DNA from: Halomonas litopenaei
GTDB lineage: Bacteria; Pseudomonadota; Gammaproteobacteria; Pseudomonadales; Halomonadaceae
DNA length: 64,000 nt
Assembly (NCBI RefSeq): GCF_003045775.1
Contig: NZ_PXNS01000001.1
Coordinates: 682,001-746,000 of the forward strand
Direction of reading: 5' to 3'
The notes below the pieces were generated by a model that worked only from the letters and a program-made list of their open reading frames with translations, was not told the origin of the DNA and did no database searches. The stretch's first letter is position 1. Every line of letters starts with the position of its first letter. Positions 8,364 to 17,107 of the stretch are shown here, piece after piece. A program made the translations under genes and the position numbers.

Positions 8364-9095
8364 ATGCAGTACAGAAATTTCACCACCTTTAACGTATCGG
8401 TACGCCGAGGTGCCGCCTGGGTGACCTTCCTGGATGCCCCGCTGGACCCGAGTGGTGCCATCTTTCTCGACGAGATGAGCAAGCTGCTGGATCATCTCGA
8501 GCGCGATGCCAGAATCGATGCCATCGTCTTTCAGTCTCGGTTCCCTGAAGTGTTCTCGCGCCTGGCGGGATACAAGACATTGAAGGGTGCCTCATCCCCC
8601 CAGGTCGGCGATGACGACAGCAGAAAACGTGAGTTCAAGCGTCTTCTTGCGCGAATCGAAGACCTCCCGCAGACCACCATCGCCAAGGTGGAAGGCATGG
8701 CCCGGTATGGAGGCCACGAGCTCGTCATGGCGTGTGACGTACGCATTGCCGCAAGAGGCCTTGCGAGATTCGTGCCGATGGAGGTGGGCTTGACGGGGCT
8801 GCTGGCCCGTGGCGAGTCTTACGGGCACGAGAATCGTGTGGGTCCGGTCGGTGGACTGAGTTCCTTGCTGGGTAGCCGAGACTACGGAGCCGATCAGGCG
8901 GAATATCTTGGCACCATTCACCGTGCCCTGGACCCGGAAGATGTCGCCGCCTATGTCGATGATCTGGTGAGACGCCTGACGGGCCAGACCGGCGTGACAG
9001 ATGAACGCAGAGACATCGACCCTGCGTCGACACCCCTGCACGATAGCCCAAGGGAAGATGCGCAGACGGATTACACAGGCTTCGCCCTGGCCTAG
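8364..9095 (+). CDS. Crotonase-fold enzyme (enoyl-CoA hydratase/isomerase-like)
   Basis: 243 residues resembling the crotonase superfamily: the oxyanion-hole strand (IDAIVFQSRFPEVFSRLAGY), the helix IEDLPQTTIAKVEGMARYGG followed by HELVMACDVRIAARG, and the VPMEVGLTGLL segment. The usual GGGxE(L/I) is replaced by GGHEL, so the exact reaction is uncertain. I chose ATG 8364, which follows GAGGGG, rather than an upstream in-frame ATG at 8286. The TAG stop is part of the CTAG boundary of MITE copy 2, so the present C-terminus (YTGFALA) was set by the insertion and may be shorter than the ancestor. Confidence 0.75.
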   Translation: MQYRNFTTFNVSVRRGAAWVTFLDAPLDPSGAIFLDEMSKLLDHLERDARIDAIVFQSRFPEVFSRLAGYKTLKGASSPQVGDDDSRKREFKRLLARIEDLPQTTIAKVEGMARYGGHELVMACDVRIAARGLARFVPMEVGLTGLLARGESYGHENRVGPVGGLSSLLGSRDYGADQAEYLGTIHRALDPEDVAAYVDDLVRRLTGQTGVTDERRDIDPASTPLHDSPREDAQTDYTGFALA

Positions 9096-9238
9096 GGCTT
9101 GTCTGAAAAGTGCCTGCGCTCGGTAATACGGCGTTAAAAATCGGATCAAAATGCTCATTTACACCCCGTAAACTGCGCTTTCTCACCGATTTTTGCCTTG
9201 TCTAACCTTCGCTCATCGACTTTTCGGACAGCGCCTAG
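9092..9238 (-). mobile_element. 147-bp MITE-like element, copy 2 (inverted to copy 1)
   Basis: Starts with CTAG at 9092 and ends with CTAG at 9235-9238. Read on the minus strand it matches copy 1 (2866-3012) except for one internal base (GATGAG for GACGAG) and the last base. Its left CTAG supplies the stop codon of the crotonase-like gene. Confidence 0.85.
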
Positions 9239-9506
9239 TCGAGAGAAATGACGCGCGACCTGACGCACAGTGCAGCGCGCGACATGACAGACGGTATGAC
9301 AAGCCCGGTGTGAACCTCCCGGGCCGGCAGGACCATGGCTTCCCGCGTGCGAGCGTGCCGACATCGACAGCACGATCCTTGATGTAACGTTCTGTTGTTT
9401 AATTGCTTTCTTTTGGATGTTTTTCCGTTTTGCCGGTCATTGGTGAGATAGGCTGGGGGCACCGATACCTCGGCGACTTTTCACCAAAAAAAGACGGGAA
9501 GGATCC

Positions 9507-9929
9507 ATGTCACGACACCTCTTGCTTGCCTCTCTGCTGATCGCGGTATCCACCAGCGCCATGGCCAGCGACCTCAAGCCTGGACAATGGGAAATTATCC
9601 AAAGCATGTCGGGCGACCAGATGCCTGAGCAGATGACTCAGGAGACGACCGAGACGCAGTGCATGACCGCGGAAGAATCCAGTGACATGATCGCCACGTT
9701 GCGCGAGGACTGGACATCGTCTGGTTGCGAAGACATCAAGATCAGACGCGATGGCGATACCATCGATGCCCAGGCAACCTGTCCCGCCGGCGCTCGCACG
9801 ACCACCTTCGATGCCAGTATCACGATGCACAGTGACGAGCACTTCAATAGCATGATCGAGATGGACAACGGCCAGCAGGTCACCATCGAGCAGGAAGGTC
9901 ACTGGGTCGGCGAGAACTGCGAAAGCTAA
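9507..9929 (+). CDS. Exported DUF3617 protein
   Basis: 140 residues with a cleavable signal peptide (LLLASLLIAVSTSAMA). The mature part begins SDLKPGQWEIIQSMSG and contains four further-spaced cysteines (Cys in TETQCMT, SGCEDI, ATCPAG, ENCES), as is usual for DUF3617 periplasmic proteins of unknown function. GGAAGGATCC precedes the ATG. The gene stands alone and is followed by an intrinsic terminator. Confidence 0.82.
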   Translation: MSRHLLLASLLIAVSTSAMASDLKPGQWEIIQSMSGDQMPEQMTQETTETQCMTAEESSDMIATLREDWTSSGCEDIKIRRDGDTIDAQATCPAGARTTTFDASITMHSDEHFNSMIEMDNGQQVTIEQEGHWVGENCES

Positions 9930-9970
9930 GCCTCAGGCGAAACCAGGCCCTGCCCCGCATCGTGTAGACG

Positions 9971-9998
9971 AAAGCCCGCCACTCTGGTGGGCTTTTTT
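9971..9998 (+). terminator. Intrinsic terminator after DUF3617 gene
   Basis: AAAGCCCGCC and GGTGGGCTTT form a 10-bp stem (one G-T pair) with a 5-base loop, followed by a T run. The 160 bases to the tRNA gene hold nothing else that I can name. Confidence 0.85.
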
Positions 9999-10161
9999 GG
10001 CATCAGGGGGCGATCCAGAGATGCTGTTTTCTACCAACATCAAGCCGCTGGCCATCTTGTGATGCGCGTGATGGCCGAGTGTGGGGCGGCCAAGCCACCC
10101 AGCAGCCAACAAGTCCCAAGGGGAGCAGAAACGAGAAGTAATGAAGAAAGCAGAGCAGACA

Positions 10162-10238
10162 TGGCGCCCTCTGCAGGATTCGAACCTGCGACCTGCCGCT
10201 TAGGAGGCGGCTGCTCTATCCTGCTGAGCTAAGAGGGC
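10162..10238 (-). tRNA. tRNA-Arg (anticodon CCT)
   Basis: A 77-base cloverleaf on the minus strand. The acceptor GCCCTCT pairs with AGAGGGC, the D-arm is AGCTCAGCAGGATAGAGC, the anticodon stem GCCGC/GCGGC has loop CTCCTAA (CCT at positions 34-36), the T-arm contains GGTTCGAATCC, and the CCA end is encoded. It reads the rare AGG arginine codon. No integrase or attachment repeat is next to it. Confidence 0.95.
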
Positions 10239-10249
10239 GTTGGGGCGGC

Positions 10250-10278
10250 ATTATAAGCGGCTGACTCGCCAAGATAAA
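10250..10278 (-). promoter_or_regulatory. Likely tRNA-Arg promoter
   Basis: On the minus strand a perfect TATAAT (10255-10250) is preceded 17 bases upstream by TTTATC and followed by a GC-rich discriminator (GCCGCCCC), as is typical of stringently controlled stable-RNA promoters. Transcription would start a few bases before the tRNA. Confidence 0.6.
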
Positions 10279-10286
10279 CCCGCAGT

Positions 10287-10334
10287 TGGCAGGGAAGGTG
10301 GCTGGGACGGTGGCAGGGAAGGTGGCTGGGCAGG
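10287..10334. repeat. Two tandem 24-bp repeats between tRNA-Arg and cmoM
   Basis: TGGCAGGGAAGGTGGCTGGG plus 4 bases occurs at 10287 and again at 10311; only the last four bases differ (ACGG against CAGG). It lies in the divergent tRNA/cmoM control region. Confidence 0.8.
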
Positions 10335-10419
10335 TGATCCGGGCGGGTGTCAGCGCTGGCCTGGCTCGGTAGAATGCGCGCCACGGCTCTTTGTTATCCA
10401 CACCTGTCTGGCGTTTTCG

Positions 10420-11358
10420 ATGTCTCAACACCCCACGAGTGACGCTGCCGTCACTCCCGCTGCTGCTTCTGATGCTGCCGCTTCTGTTGCTGGTCATGCG
10501 TCTGGCGGTGCGCCGCTGTCTGTCCATGGCGATCGCCACTTCGATGGACTGGCGGACAAGTTCTCGGCGTCGCTCTACGGGCACCTGCGCGGCGAGCTGC
10601 GCCTGTCATTGCTGGACCGTCTGCTGCCGGAGATGCTCGATCTCGATGGCCAGCCGGTGCTGGACGTGGGCGCGGGGCTCGGTCAGCAGGCCCAGTGGTT
10701 CCTCGAGCGTGGGCATGCGGTGACGCTGGCCGAGCCCGCCGGCGAAATGCTCGACCGGGCCCGGGAGGCGATCGACGCCCAGGGTGTCGAGGCGTCCCGG
10801 GTCCGCTATCTGACGTCGCCGCTGCAGGACCTGGCGGGCGAGGCCCCTGGGCCCTGGCCGCTGGTGGTGTGCCACGCGGTGCTCGAATGGCTGGGCGACC
10901 CCAGGGCGGCCATCGATCGTCTGGCCGCGCTGATGGCGCCGGGGGCTCAACTGTCGCTGATGGTGTTCAACCGCGACGCCCTGCGGCTGTCCAACGTTGT
11001 AAAGGGCAACCTGGACAAGGCGCTGGAGGATCGGCTCGAGGGCAAGGGACAGCGCCAGCGGCTGACGCCGATCTCGCCGCTGACCCATGACCAGGTGATG
11101 GCCTGGACCGAAGCCGCCGGGCTTCGTTGCGAGGGCGTGGCGGGGATCCGGGTGTTCCACGATTACCTGCGCCAGCCGCCCCAGAACGACAATGAACTCG
11201 ACAAGCTGGTGGCGCTGGAGCACGCCTACTGCCGCCTGGACCCCCACTGGCGGCTGGGCCGCTATCTGCTCTATACCTTCCGCCGTCCGGCCGACCCCGA
11301 GGGGAGTCCATCGCCGCGCGACGGCGGCGCTGACACCCGTGAGGAGACCCCGACATGA
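10420..11358 (+). CDS. cmoM: tRNA 5-carboxymethoxyuridine methyltransferase CmoM
   Basis: 312-residue SAM-dependent methyltransferase that converts cmo5U34 to its methyl ester in certain tRNAs. Family features are FDGLADKFSASLYGHLRGEL near residue 45, the SAM motif VLDVGAGLGQQAQWFLERGH, the acceptor-site CHAVLEWLGDPRAAID, and VRVFHDYLR-like IRVFHDYLRQPPQ near the C-terminus. The first 40 residues are an Ala/Ser-rich extension absent from E. coli CmoM, and ATG 10420 lacks a strong ribosome site, so the start is the least certain point. It overlaps rsmC by 4 bases (ATGA), so the two are co-translated. cmoA and cmoB, which make cmo5U, are 9 kb away. Confidence 0.88.
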   Translation: MSQHPTSDAAVTPAAASDAAASVAGHASGGAPLSVHGDRHFDGLADKFSASLYGHLRGELRLSLLDRLLPEMLDLDGQPVLDVGAGLGQQAQWFLERGHAVTLAEPAGEMLDRAREAIDAQGVEASRVRYLTSPLQDLAGEAPGPWPLVVCHAVLEWLGDPRAAIDRLAALMAPGAQLSLMVFNRDALRLSNVVKGNLDKALEDRLEGKGQRQRLTPISPLTHDQVMAWTEAAGLRCEGVAGIRVFHDYLRQPPQNDNELDKLVALEHAYCRLDPHWRLGRYLLYTFRRPADPEGSPSPRDGGADTREETPT

Positions 11359-12347
11359 GTGCCGAAACCCCGGTGTGCCAACTGCTGGAGCGTCAGGACG
11401 CCGACTATCGCGGCTGGTGGTGGGTGGCGCCGCCTCGGGATAGCTGGCTCGAGCAGGGCGAAGGGACCCTGATCAGCGCCGATGTGTCGGTGCGCGCCGC
11501 CTGGCAGGCCCAGGGGCGCCCGGCGCTGTCGCCGTTCTCGCCCGAGGCGTCGCCGCCGCCGGGGGTGGTGCTGTTCTGGCCCAAGTCCCACGCCCTGGGG
11601 GAGTGGTGGCTGCTGTGGCTGTGTCAGGTATTGCCCGAGGGCACGCCGATGCAGCTGGTGGGCGAGCACCAGGGTGGCATCAAGCGGGTACTCAAGGTGC
11701 TGGCGGCCCTGGGCATGGGCTGTCGCAAGCTCGACAGCGCCCGGCGCTGCTCGCTGTTCGCGACCCGCTCGGCGCCCCAGCCCCTCGACCCGGAAGCGGT
11801 ATGGACGCGTTTCGAGGCCGCCGGCCTGACGCTGGCAAGTCATCCCGGCGTCTTCGGACACGGAAAGTTCGACGAGGGCACGGGGCTGCTGATCGAGCAG
11901 CTAGAGACTGCCTTGCCCCGGGGCCAGGTGCTCGACATGGGCTGCGGTGACGGCATTTTGGCGGCCTGGATGGCACAGCAGGGGCGTGATGTCACCGCGG
12001 TGGATGTCAGCGCCTTTGCGGTGGAAGCGACCCGGCGCTCGCTGGCGGCCAATGGGCTAAACGGCGAGGCACTGGAAAGCGACGTCTACTCGGCGCTGGC
12101 GGGTCGTCGCTTCGACGCCATTATCTCGAATCCGCCGTTTCATCAGGAACGCTCCATCGACTACGGCCCGGCGGCCCGTCTGATCCAGGAGGCGCCCCAG
12201 CACCTGACGCCGGGCGGGCAATTGATCCTGGTGGCCAACGCCTTCCTGCCCTACGCAGACCCCCTGGAGAAGGCCTTCGGCGGCTTCGAGATCCTGGCCG
12301 ACAATGGCCGTTTTCGGGTCTACCGTGCCCGCCTCGCCAGGGGCTAG
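11355..12347 (+). CDS. rsmC: 16S rRNA guanine-N2 methyltransferase (RsmC-like)
   Basis: 330 residues in two related halves, as in RsmC: a degenerate N-terminal MTase-like domain and a catalytic C-terminal domain with VLDMGCGDGILAAWMAQQGR and the NPPFH signature (ISNPPFHQERSIDYGPA) of N-methylases acting on exocyclic amines. In E. coli this enzyme makes m2G1207 in 16S rRNA. The stop at 12347 is followed within 15 bases by the convergent greB end. The start overlaps the cmoM stop. RlmG is a paralogue with similar motifs, but the length and context fit RsmC. Confidence 0.85.
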   Translation: MSAETPVCQLLERQDADYRGWWWVAPPRDSWLEQGEGTLISADVSVRAAWQAQGRPALSPFSPEASPPPGVVLFWPKSHALGEWWLLWLCQVLPEGTPMQLVGEHQGGIKRVLKVLAALGMGCRKLDSARRCSLFATRSAPQPLDPEAVWTRFEAAGLTLASHPGVFGHGKFDEGTGLLIEQLETALPRGQVLDMGCGDGILAAWMAQQGRDVTAVDVSAFAVEATRRSLAANGLNGEALESDVYSALAGRRFDAIISNPPFHQERSIDYGPAARLIQEAPQHLTPGGQLILVANAFLPYADPLEKAFGGFEILADNGRFRVYRARLARG

Positions 12348-12359
12348 GTGCCAGCCGGG

Positions 12360-12905
12360 CTAGGTGTTCTGACCCGGCGTGCGGTAGTGGATCTCGGTGA
12401 TCAGCCAGGTGGTCTCCCCGCCGGGGGCGGCCACCGTCACTTCGTCGTCCAGCGACTTGCCCAGCAGCGCCTTGGCCAGCGGCGCGTCGACGCTGATCCA
12501 GCGCTTGCTGGTGTCGGTCTCGTCGTGGCCGACGATGCGCAGTGACATCTCTTCACCGTCTTCGTCCTCCAGGGTGACGAAGGCGCCGAAGAACACCCGA
12601 TCGGTGTCCGCCGGCAGGCGGTCCACCACCTGCAACTCATCCAGGCGTTTGGTCAGGTAGCGAATGCGACCGATGACCCGGTTGAGTTCCTTCTTGTTGT
12701 AGGTGTAATCGGCGTTCTCGCTGCGGTCGCCAAGGGCCGCCGCCTCGCCGACCTTGGCCGATAGCTGCGGTCGCTTGACCCGGCTCAGGTGGTCGAGAAT
12801 GCCCCTCAGGCGCTCGGCACCTTCCAGGGTGATCAGGTTGCTCTTGGGTTCCTGACGGGGATCCTTCGCCGGGTCACGCCAGCGAGTCATGTTGCGGCCT
12901 TTCAT
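12360..12905 (-). CDS. greB: Transcription elongation factor GreB
   Basis: 181 residues. The N-terminal coiled coil contains the acidic tip (EAAALGDRSENADYTYNKKE), which enters the RNA polymerase secondary channel and stimulates transcript cleavage; the C-terminal FKBP-like domain ends ISVDAPLAKALLGKSLDDEV ... TTWLITEI. The opening WRDPAKDP and SNLITLEGAERL are GreB-like rather than GreA-like. ATG 12905 has GAGG 6 bases upstream; ATG 12890 (MTRWRDP) is an equally plausible start by family comparison. The 320 bases to the next gene show no other gene. Confidence 0.92.
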   Translation of the reverse strand: MKGRNMTRWRDPAKDPRQEPKSNLITLEGAERLRGILDHLSRVKRPQLSAKVGEAAALGDRSENADYTYNKKELNRVIGRIRYLTKRLDELQVVDRLPADTDRVFFGAFVTLEDEDGEEMSLRIVGHDETDTSKRWISVDAPLAKALLGKSLDDEVTVAAPGGETTWLITEIHYRTPGQNT

Positions 12906-13227
12906 GGCGATCCTCGGTGAGTCGTTGAATCAGACAAGGTCCACGAGGGTGCCGCGACTTGGGTCAGGTCGCAAGCGCTTTGGGTGGTGGGGGAAAGGTC
13001 AGGGAAGCGATGCAGTGAGCGGTCGACGAAGAATGCGACTGGCGAATAAATCAAACGTTCGTTACATTTCGGGGAGGGCGCCAGAACGCGTGTGGCTTTA
13101 CGTATCGGGTCACAACGCTGCCGGTCAGTGCTCGGCCTGATCGCTTGGCCTGACTGCGCACTACGGCCGCCCACCATGACCACCCAGCATCAGGGTGCAT
13201 CACAATAACAGTATCCGGAGCCGCCAA

Positions 13228-13926
13228 ATGTCACGAACCCTGTTTTCCGCCTCGCCTGATGTTCCATCTACCGCGTTGCGTCGACGCCCGCGTCGGCTCT
13301 TAGCCTCGACGGCGCTGACGCTTGTCACCCTGTCCGCCTGCCTCGCCAGCGGCGTGGCGCTGGCCTGGCAGGGTGAGCTCGACCAGCTCAAGAACCGCTG
13401 GGAAAGTGTCACCACCTCTAGCACCTTGTCGGCCCAGGAAGCCCCGTTAACGGCGCTGGCCGCCGAGGCCCACGAGCTGAGCTCGGCCAATCCCAACGTC
13501 AGCGAGCTGCTGGTCTGGGAGGGCATCATCGAGGCGTCCCTGGCCAAGGCCAAGGGCGGGCTCGGCGCGCTGGACAACGCCAAGGCCGCGCGGCGGGCGC
13601 TGGAGCGGGCCATCGCACTGGACGCCAATGGCCTCGATGGCTCGGCCTACGTAACCCTGGGGGCGCTGTATGACCGTGCTCCGGGCTGGCCGGTGGCCTT
13701 CGGTGATGACGACAAGGCCGAGGAAATGTTCAAGCGCGCGCTGACGATTCGCCCCGGCGGTATCGACGTCAACTACTACTACGCCGCCTACCTGGCCGAT
13801 GAAGGGCGCGATGCCGAGGCCCGCCAGCACGCCGAGAAGGCCATCGCCGGTGCGGTTCGCGCCGGACGCGAAGCCTCTGATGAGGCGCTCAAGGCCGAGG
13901 CGCGCGCCCTGCTCAACGAGCTATGA
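13228..13926 (+). CDS. TPR-containing exported protein, probable lipoprotein
   Basis: 232 residues. An Arg-rich N-terminus is followed by a hydrophobic segment with a lipobox-like TLSAC; cleavage after ALA a little later by signal peptidase I is the alternative. The body carries TPR-like helices: KAARRALERAIALDANGLDG, YVTLGALYDRAPGWPVAFGD, KAEEMFKRALTIRPGG and AYLADEGRDAEARQHAEKA. The GWP(V/A)AFGDDDKA motif recalls TRAP-associated TPR proteins, but no transporter genes are adjacent. ATG 13228 has GGAG 7 bases upstream. Function unknown. Confidence 0.75.
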   Translation: MSRTLFSASPDVPSTALRRRPRRLLASTALTLVTLSACLASGVALAWQGELDQLKNRWESVTTSSTLSAQEAPLTALAAEAHELSSANPNVSELLVWEGIIEASLAKAKGGLGALDNAKAARRALERAIALDANGLDGSAYVTLGALYDRAPGWPVAFGDDDKAEEMFKRALTIRPGGIDVNYYYAAYLADEGRDAEARQHAEKAIAGAVRAGREASDEALKAEARALLNEL

Positions 13927-14061
13927 TCAGGCGCTAAACGAGCTCTGACCCGCGCCAATTTCCCTGTCGTTTCCCGCCTTGACAGGAGGCCCCACCTGGA
14001 CTCGCCTTGTGGGGCCCCTGACCGATCCGGATAATGGGCCGATCTGTCTGCGGAGGTCCCC

Positions 14062-14688
14062 ATGCCGGAAACGAGCAACATCGATGCCCCCTTTACCGCC
14101 CAGGACGTCGAACTGGTGTCACGCGATTGCCTGCACCAGGGCTTCTTTCGTCTGGACAAGCTGACCTTCCGTCATCGCAAGTTCGAAGGTGGCTGGAGCG
14201 AGGCGGTGGTGCGCGAGGTGCATAGCCGGCACGACGCCGTGGGCGTCATGCTCTATGACCCCGAGCGCGACAGCGTGGTGCTGGTGGAGCAGATCCGTGC
14301 CGGCGCAATGGAAGACGCCCACACCCCGTGGAAGCTCGAGTGCGTGGCCGGACTGGTCGACAAGGACGAGTCTGCCGAGGAAGTGGCCCGTCGCGAGGCC
14401 CTCGAGGAGGCCGGTTGCGAGGTCGGGGACCTCATCTTGCTGCATAGCTACTATCCTAGTCCGGGTGCCTGCGACGAACGTGTGACGCTTTTCTGCGGCC
14501 TCGTCGATACCAGCGGACTGGGTGGGGTGCATGGCCTGGACGAAGAGCACGAGGATATCCGCGTCCATGTGTTGCCATTTCATCGTGCCTGGGAACTTCT
14601 CAATCAAGGGAGACTCGATAACGCCATGTGCCTGATCGGCTTTTACTGGCTGGCCGCCGAACGGGCGTCGTTGAGAGCAAGGAGGTAG
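14062..14688 (+). CDS. nudF: ADP-ribose pyrophosphatase, Nudix family
   Basis: 208 residues. Hydrolyses ADP-ribose to AMP and ribose 5-phosphate. The Nudix box is complete: GLVDKDESAEEVARREALEE followed by AGCEVG fits GX5EX7REUXEEXGU. The 3' SYYPSPGACDERVTLF loop is typical of ADP-ribose-specific members. First gene of a nudF-yqiB-cpdA cluster that is conserved in E. coli next to yqiA-parE; yqiB starts 2 bases after its stop. Confidence 0.92.
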   Translation: MPETSNIDAPFTAQDVELVSRDCLHQGFFRLDKLTFRHRKFEGGWSEAVVREVHSRHDAVGVMLYDPERDSVVLVEQIRAGAMEDAHTPWKLECVAGLVDKDESAEEVARREALEEAGCEVGDLILLHSYYPSPGACDERVTLFCGLVDTSGLGGVHGLDEEHEDIRVHVLPFHRAWELLNQGRLDNAMCLIGFYWLAAERASLRARR

Positions 14689-14689
14689 C

Positions 14690-15139
14690 GTGACCCAACG
14701 CAGCGCCTACGTCACCGATCTGCGCACGTTGCAGAGCGAGTGCACGGCCAACTACATCCGCCTGACGCGACTGCTGGGCGAGCTGGAAGAGGGCGAAAGC
14801 CGCGAGGTCGAACTGCTCAACGGTGAGCGTCGACTCGGTGCCCTGCGCCTGCATGTCGAAGAGCTGGCGCCCTATACCAGCATCATTCGCGTCAGCCAGG
14901 AGGGTATCCTCGACGGCGTCATCGACAGCCCGCGCATGCGCGTGCACCTGTATCACGATGTGCGCATGGCCGAGGTCACCGACTTTCAGCGCCGGCGCCA
15001 CTTCGATGGCCGCTACCGCTATCCCAACGCGCATATGCACCAGCCCGACGAGAAGCTGCAGATCAATCGCTTCCTCGGCGAATGGCTCGATCACGGGCTG
15101 GCCCACGGCCACTCGCTGGATCTGCCGCAGTTGCCCTGA
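14690..15139 (+). CDS. yqiB: DUF1249 protein YqiB
   Basis: 149 residues, GTG start with AAGGAGG 4 bases before it. It matches the DUF1249/YqiB family by YVTDLRTLQSECTANYIRLT, the RVHLYHDVRMAEVTDFQ core and the Tyr/His-rich YRYPNAHMHQPDEKLQINRF. No biochemical function is established for the family. Position between nudF and cpdA matches the E. coli order. Confidence 0.9.
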   Translation: MTQRSAYVTDLRTLQSECTANYIRLTRLLGELEEGESREVELLNGERRLGALRLHVEELAPYTSIIRVSQEGILDGVIDSPRMRVHLYHDVRMAEVTDFQRRRHFDGRYRYPNAHMHQPDEKLQINRFLGEWLDHGLAHGHSLDLPQLP

Positions 15140-15174
15140 GCCGGTTAGCCGTTGCCGCCCGTCGAGAGATCTCC

Positions 15175-15912
15175 ATGCGCCTGATCCAGATTAGCGATTG
15201 CCACCTGTACGCCGACCCGATGGCGCGCTCGCGCCGAGGCCTGCCCGCCCATCAGCTGGAGGCGGTGGTCAAGGCGGTGGACGCCGACCGCCCGGACCTG
15301 GTGCTGGTCACTGGTGACATCAGCCAGGACGAGTCCGAGGCCGCCTACCGGCTCGCCACCGAGCGATTGAGCGAGCTCGACTGTCCCTGGTTTTGGATTC
15401 CCGGCAACCACGACGACGTGGCATTGATGGGCGCCGAGCGGGACATCCTGCCCGAGGTCGAGGCCGGCCACTGGCGGCTTCTGCAGCTCGACACCCAGCT
15501 TGTCGGCGAGACCACCGGGCAGCTCGGAGAAGAGGCCCTGGCCGCGCTCGGCGCGCGTCTGGCCGAGGACGACCGGCCGACCCTGATCGCCATGCACCAT
15601 CCGCCGCTGGCGGTGGGCAGCGCCTGGATCGACGCTCTGGGCCTGGTAGATGCCGACGGCTTCTGGGAGGTGCTGGACGGCTATCCCCAGGTGAAGATGG
15701 TGCTGTGCGGTCATGTGCATCAGGCCTTCCATGGCGTGATGTCCCTGGCCCATGGACGGGTCGACGTCTACGCCTGTCCCTCCACCTCTGACCAGTTCCT
15801 GCCCGGCAGCGAGGACTTCGCCGTGGACGAGGCGTCGCGCCCCGGCTACCGGGTGGTGGAGTTGAAACGAGAGGGAGAGTGGCAGACCTGGGTGGAGCGC
15901 GTCGATATCTAG
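15175..15912 (+). CDS. cpdA: 3',5'-cyclic-AMP phosphodiesterase CpdA
   Basis: 245-residue calcineurin-like metallophosphoesterase that lowers cAMP. All metal-binding motifs are present in order: SDCHL (D-x-H) at residue 8, TGDIS, PGNHDD, MHHPP and CGHVHQAFHG. I chose ATG 15175, where the family begins (MRLIQISDCHLYAD); the upstream open frame overlaps yqiB and is not needed. Third gene of the nudF-yqiB-cpdA cluster. The next gene, cysD, begins after an AT-rich 112-base gap. Confidence 0.92.
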   Translation: MRLIQISDCHLYADPMARSRRGLPAHQLEAVVKAVDADRPDLVLVTGDISQDESEAAYRLATERLSELDCPWFWIPGNHDDVALMGAERDILPEVEAGHWRLLQLDTQLVGETTGQLGEEALAALGARLAEDDRPTLIAMHHPPLAVGSAWIDALGLVDADGFWEVLDGYPQVKMVLCGHVHQAFHGVMSLAHGRVDVYACPSTSDQFLPGSEDFAVDEASRPGYRVVELKREGEWQTWVERVDI

Positions 15913-16024
15913 GAGTCTTACGCTTGGTTCTAAAAAGATAGTTATTAATTCTTTTACGTTATTACTCGCCCCGCAGTATCCTCGCTGACATCTCCACTTT
16001 TCCCGTCATGCGAGGTGTCCGGCC
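15913..16024 (+). promoter_or_regulatory. AT-rich cysDN control region
   Basis: Between cpdA and cysD lies an unusually AT-rich stretch (TAAAAAGATAGTTATTAATT at 15931-15950, then TCTTTTACGTTATTAC) in an otherwise GC-rich region. This fits the poorly conserved AT-rich sites bound by CysB, but no exact operator can be named. Confidence 0.4.
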
Positions 16025-16981
16025 ATGACCAGCCTTTCCGCACCAGCCCGTGAGCGCGCCGCCCAGGCGTCGCTCACGCCGAAGCGACTGACCCACCTCA
16101 AGCAGCTCGAGGCGGAGTCCATCCATATCATCCGTGAAGTGGCCGCCGAGTTCTCGAACCCGGTGATGCTCTACTCCATCGGCAAGGACTCCTCGGTGAT
16201 GCTTCACCTGGCGCGCAAGGCCTTCCATCCTGGCCCGCCGCCGTTCCCGCTGATGCACGTGGATACCACTTGGAAGTTCCGCGAGATGATCGCCTTCCGC
16301 GACCGCATGGCCAAGGAAGCGGGCATGGAGCTGATCGTCCACACCAACGAGGAAGGTCGTGCCGCCGGCATCAACCCCTTCGACCACGGCTCCAGCGGCT
16401 ATACCGACGTGATGAAGACCCAGGCCCTCAAGCAGGCGCTGGACCAGTACGGCTTCGACGCCGCCTTCGGTGGCGCCCGCCGCGACGAAGAGGCCAGCCG
16501 TGCCAAGGAGCGGGTGTTCTCCTTCCGCGACCGCCACCACCGCTGGGACCCCAAGAACCAGCGTCCGGAACTGTGGAATCTGTACAACGCCCGCATCAAC
16601 AAGGGCGAGTCGATCCGTGCCTTCCCGCTGTCCAACTGGACCGAGCTGGATATCTGGCAGTACATCTACCTCGAGAACATCGACATCGTGCCGCTTTACT
16701 TCTCCGCCCCGCGCCCGGTGGTGGAACGCGACGGCATGCAGATCATGGTCGATGACGAGCGCCTGCCCCTGGCCGAGGGCGAAGAGCCCGAGCAGAAGTG
16801 GGTGCGCTTCCGCACCCTGGGCTGCTATCCGCTGACCGGTGCGGTGGAGTCTAAGGCTCAGACCCTGCCGGAGATCATCCAGGAGATGCTGCTGACCCGT
16901 ACCAGCGAGCGCTCCGGCCGTGCCATCGATCATGACCAGGCCGGTTCCATGGAGAAGAAGAAGCGCGAAGGCTACTTCTGA
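16025..16981 (+). CDS. cysD: Sulfate adenylyltransferase subunit 2
   Basis: 318 residues. With CysN it makes adenosine 5'-phosphosulfate from ATP and sulfate, the first step of assimilatory sulfate reduction. The PP-loop ATP-pyrophosphatase motif [17 protein letters not shown] is at about residue 57, with the CysD-type [20 protein letters not shown] and the C-terminal [30 protein letters not shown] precedes the ATG. Followed after 126 bases by cysN. Confidence 0.97.
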   Translation: MTSLSAPARERAAQASLTPKRLTHLKQLEAESIHIIREVAAEFSNPVMLYSIGKDSSVMLHLARKAFHPGPPPFPLMHVDTTWKFREMIAFRDRMAKEAGMELIVHTNEEGRAAGINPFDHGSSGYTDVMKTQALKQALDQYGFDAAFGGARRDEEASRAKERVFSFRDRHHRWDPKNQRPELWNLYNARINKGESIRAFPLSNWTELDIWQYIYLENIDIVPLYFSAPRPVVERDGMQIMVDDERLPLAEGEEPEQKWVRFRTLGCYPLTGAVESKAQTLPEIIQEMLLTRTSERSGRAIDHDQAGSMEKKKREGYF

Positions 16982-17107
16982 CGCCGGCACCGACCGCACG
17001 CAGCCACGCGCCTTGCTCCAGCCGACAGGGATCGGGAGCGAGGACGCAGATGACAGATCAAGGGCCCGGCGTCCAGCACGACGTCGGGTCACCATCAGGG
17101 GTACAGC

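Noticed and set aside
10139..10250. tRNA-Arg as an integration site
   Set aside because: No integrase, no direct repeat of the tRNA 3' end and no island composition next to it.
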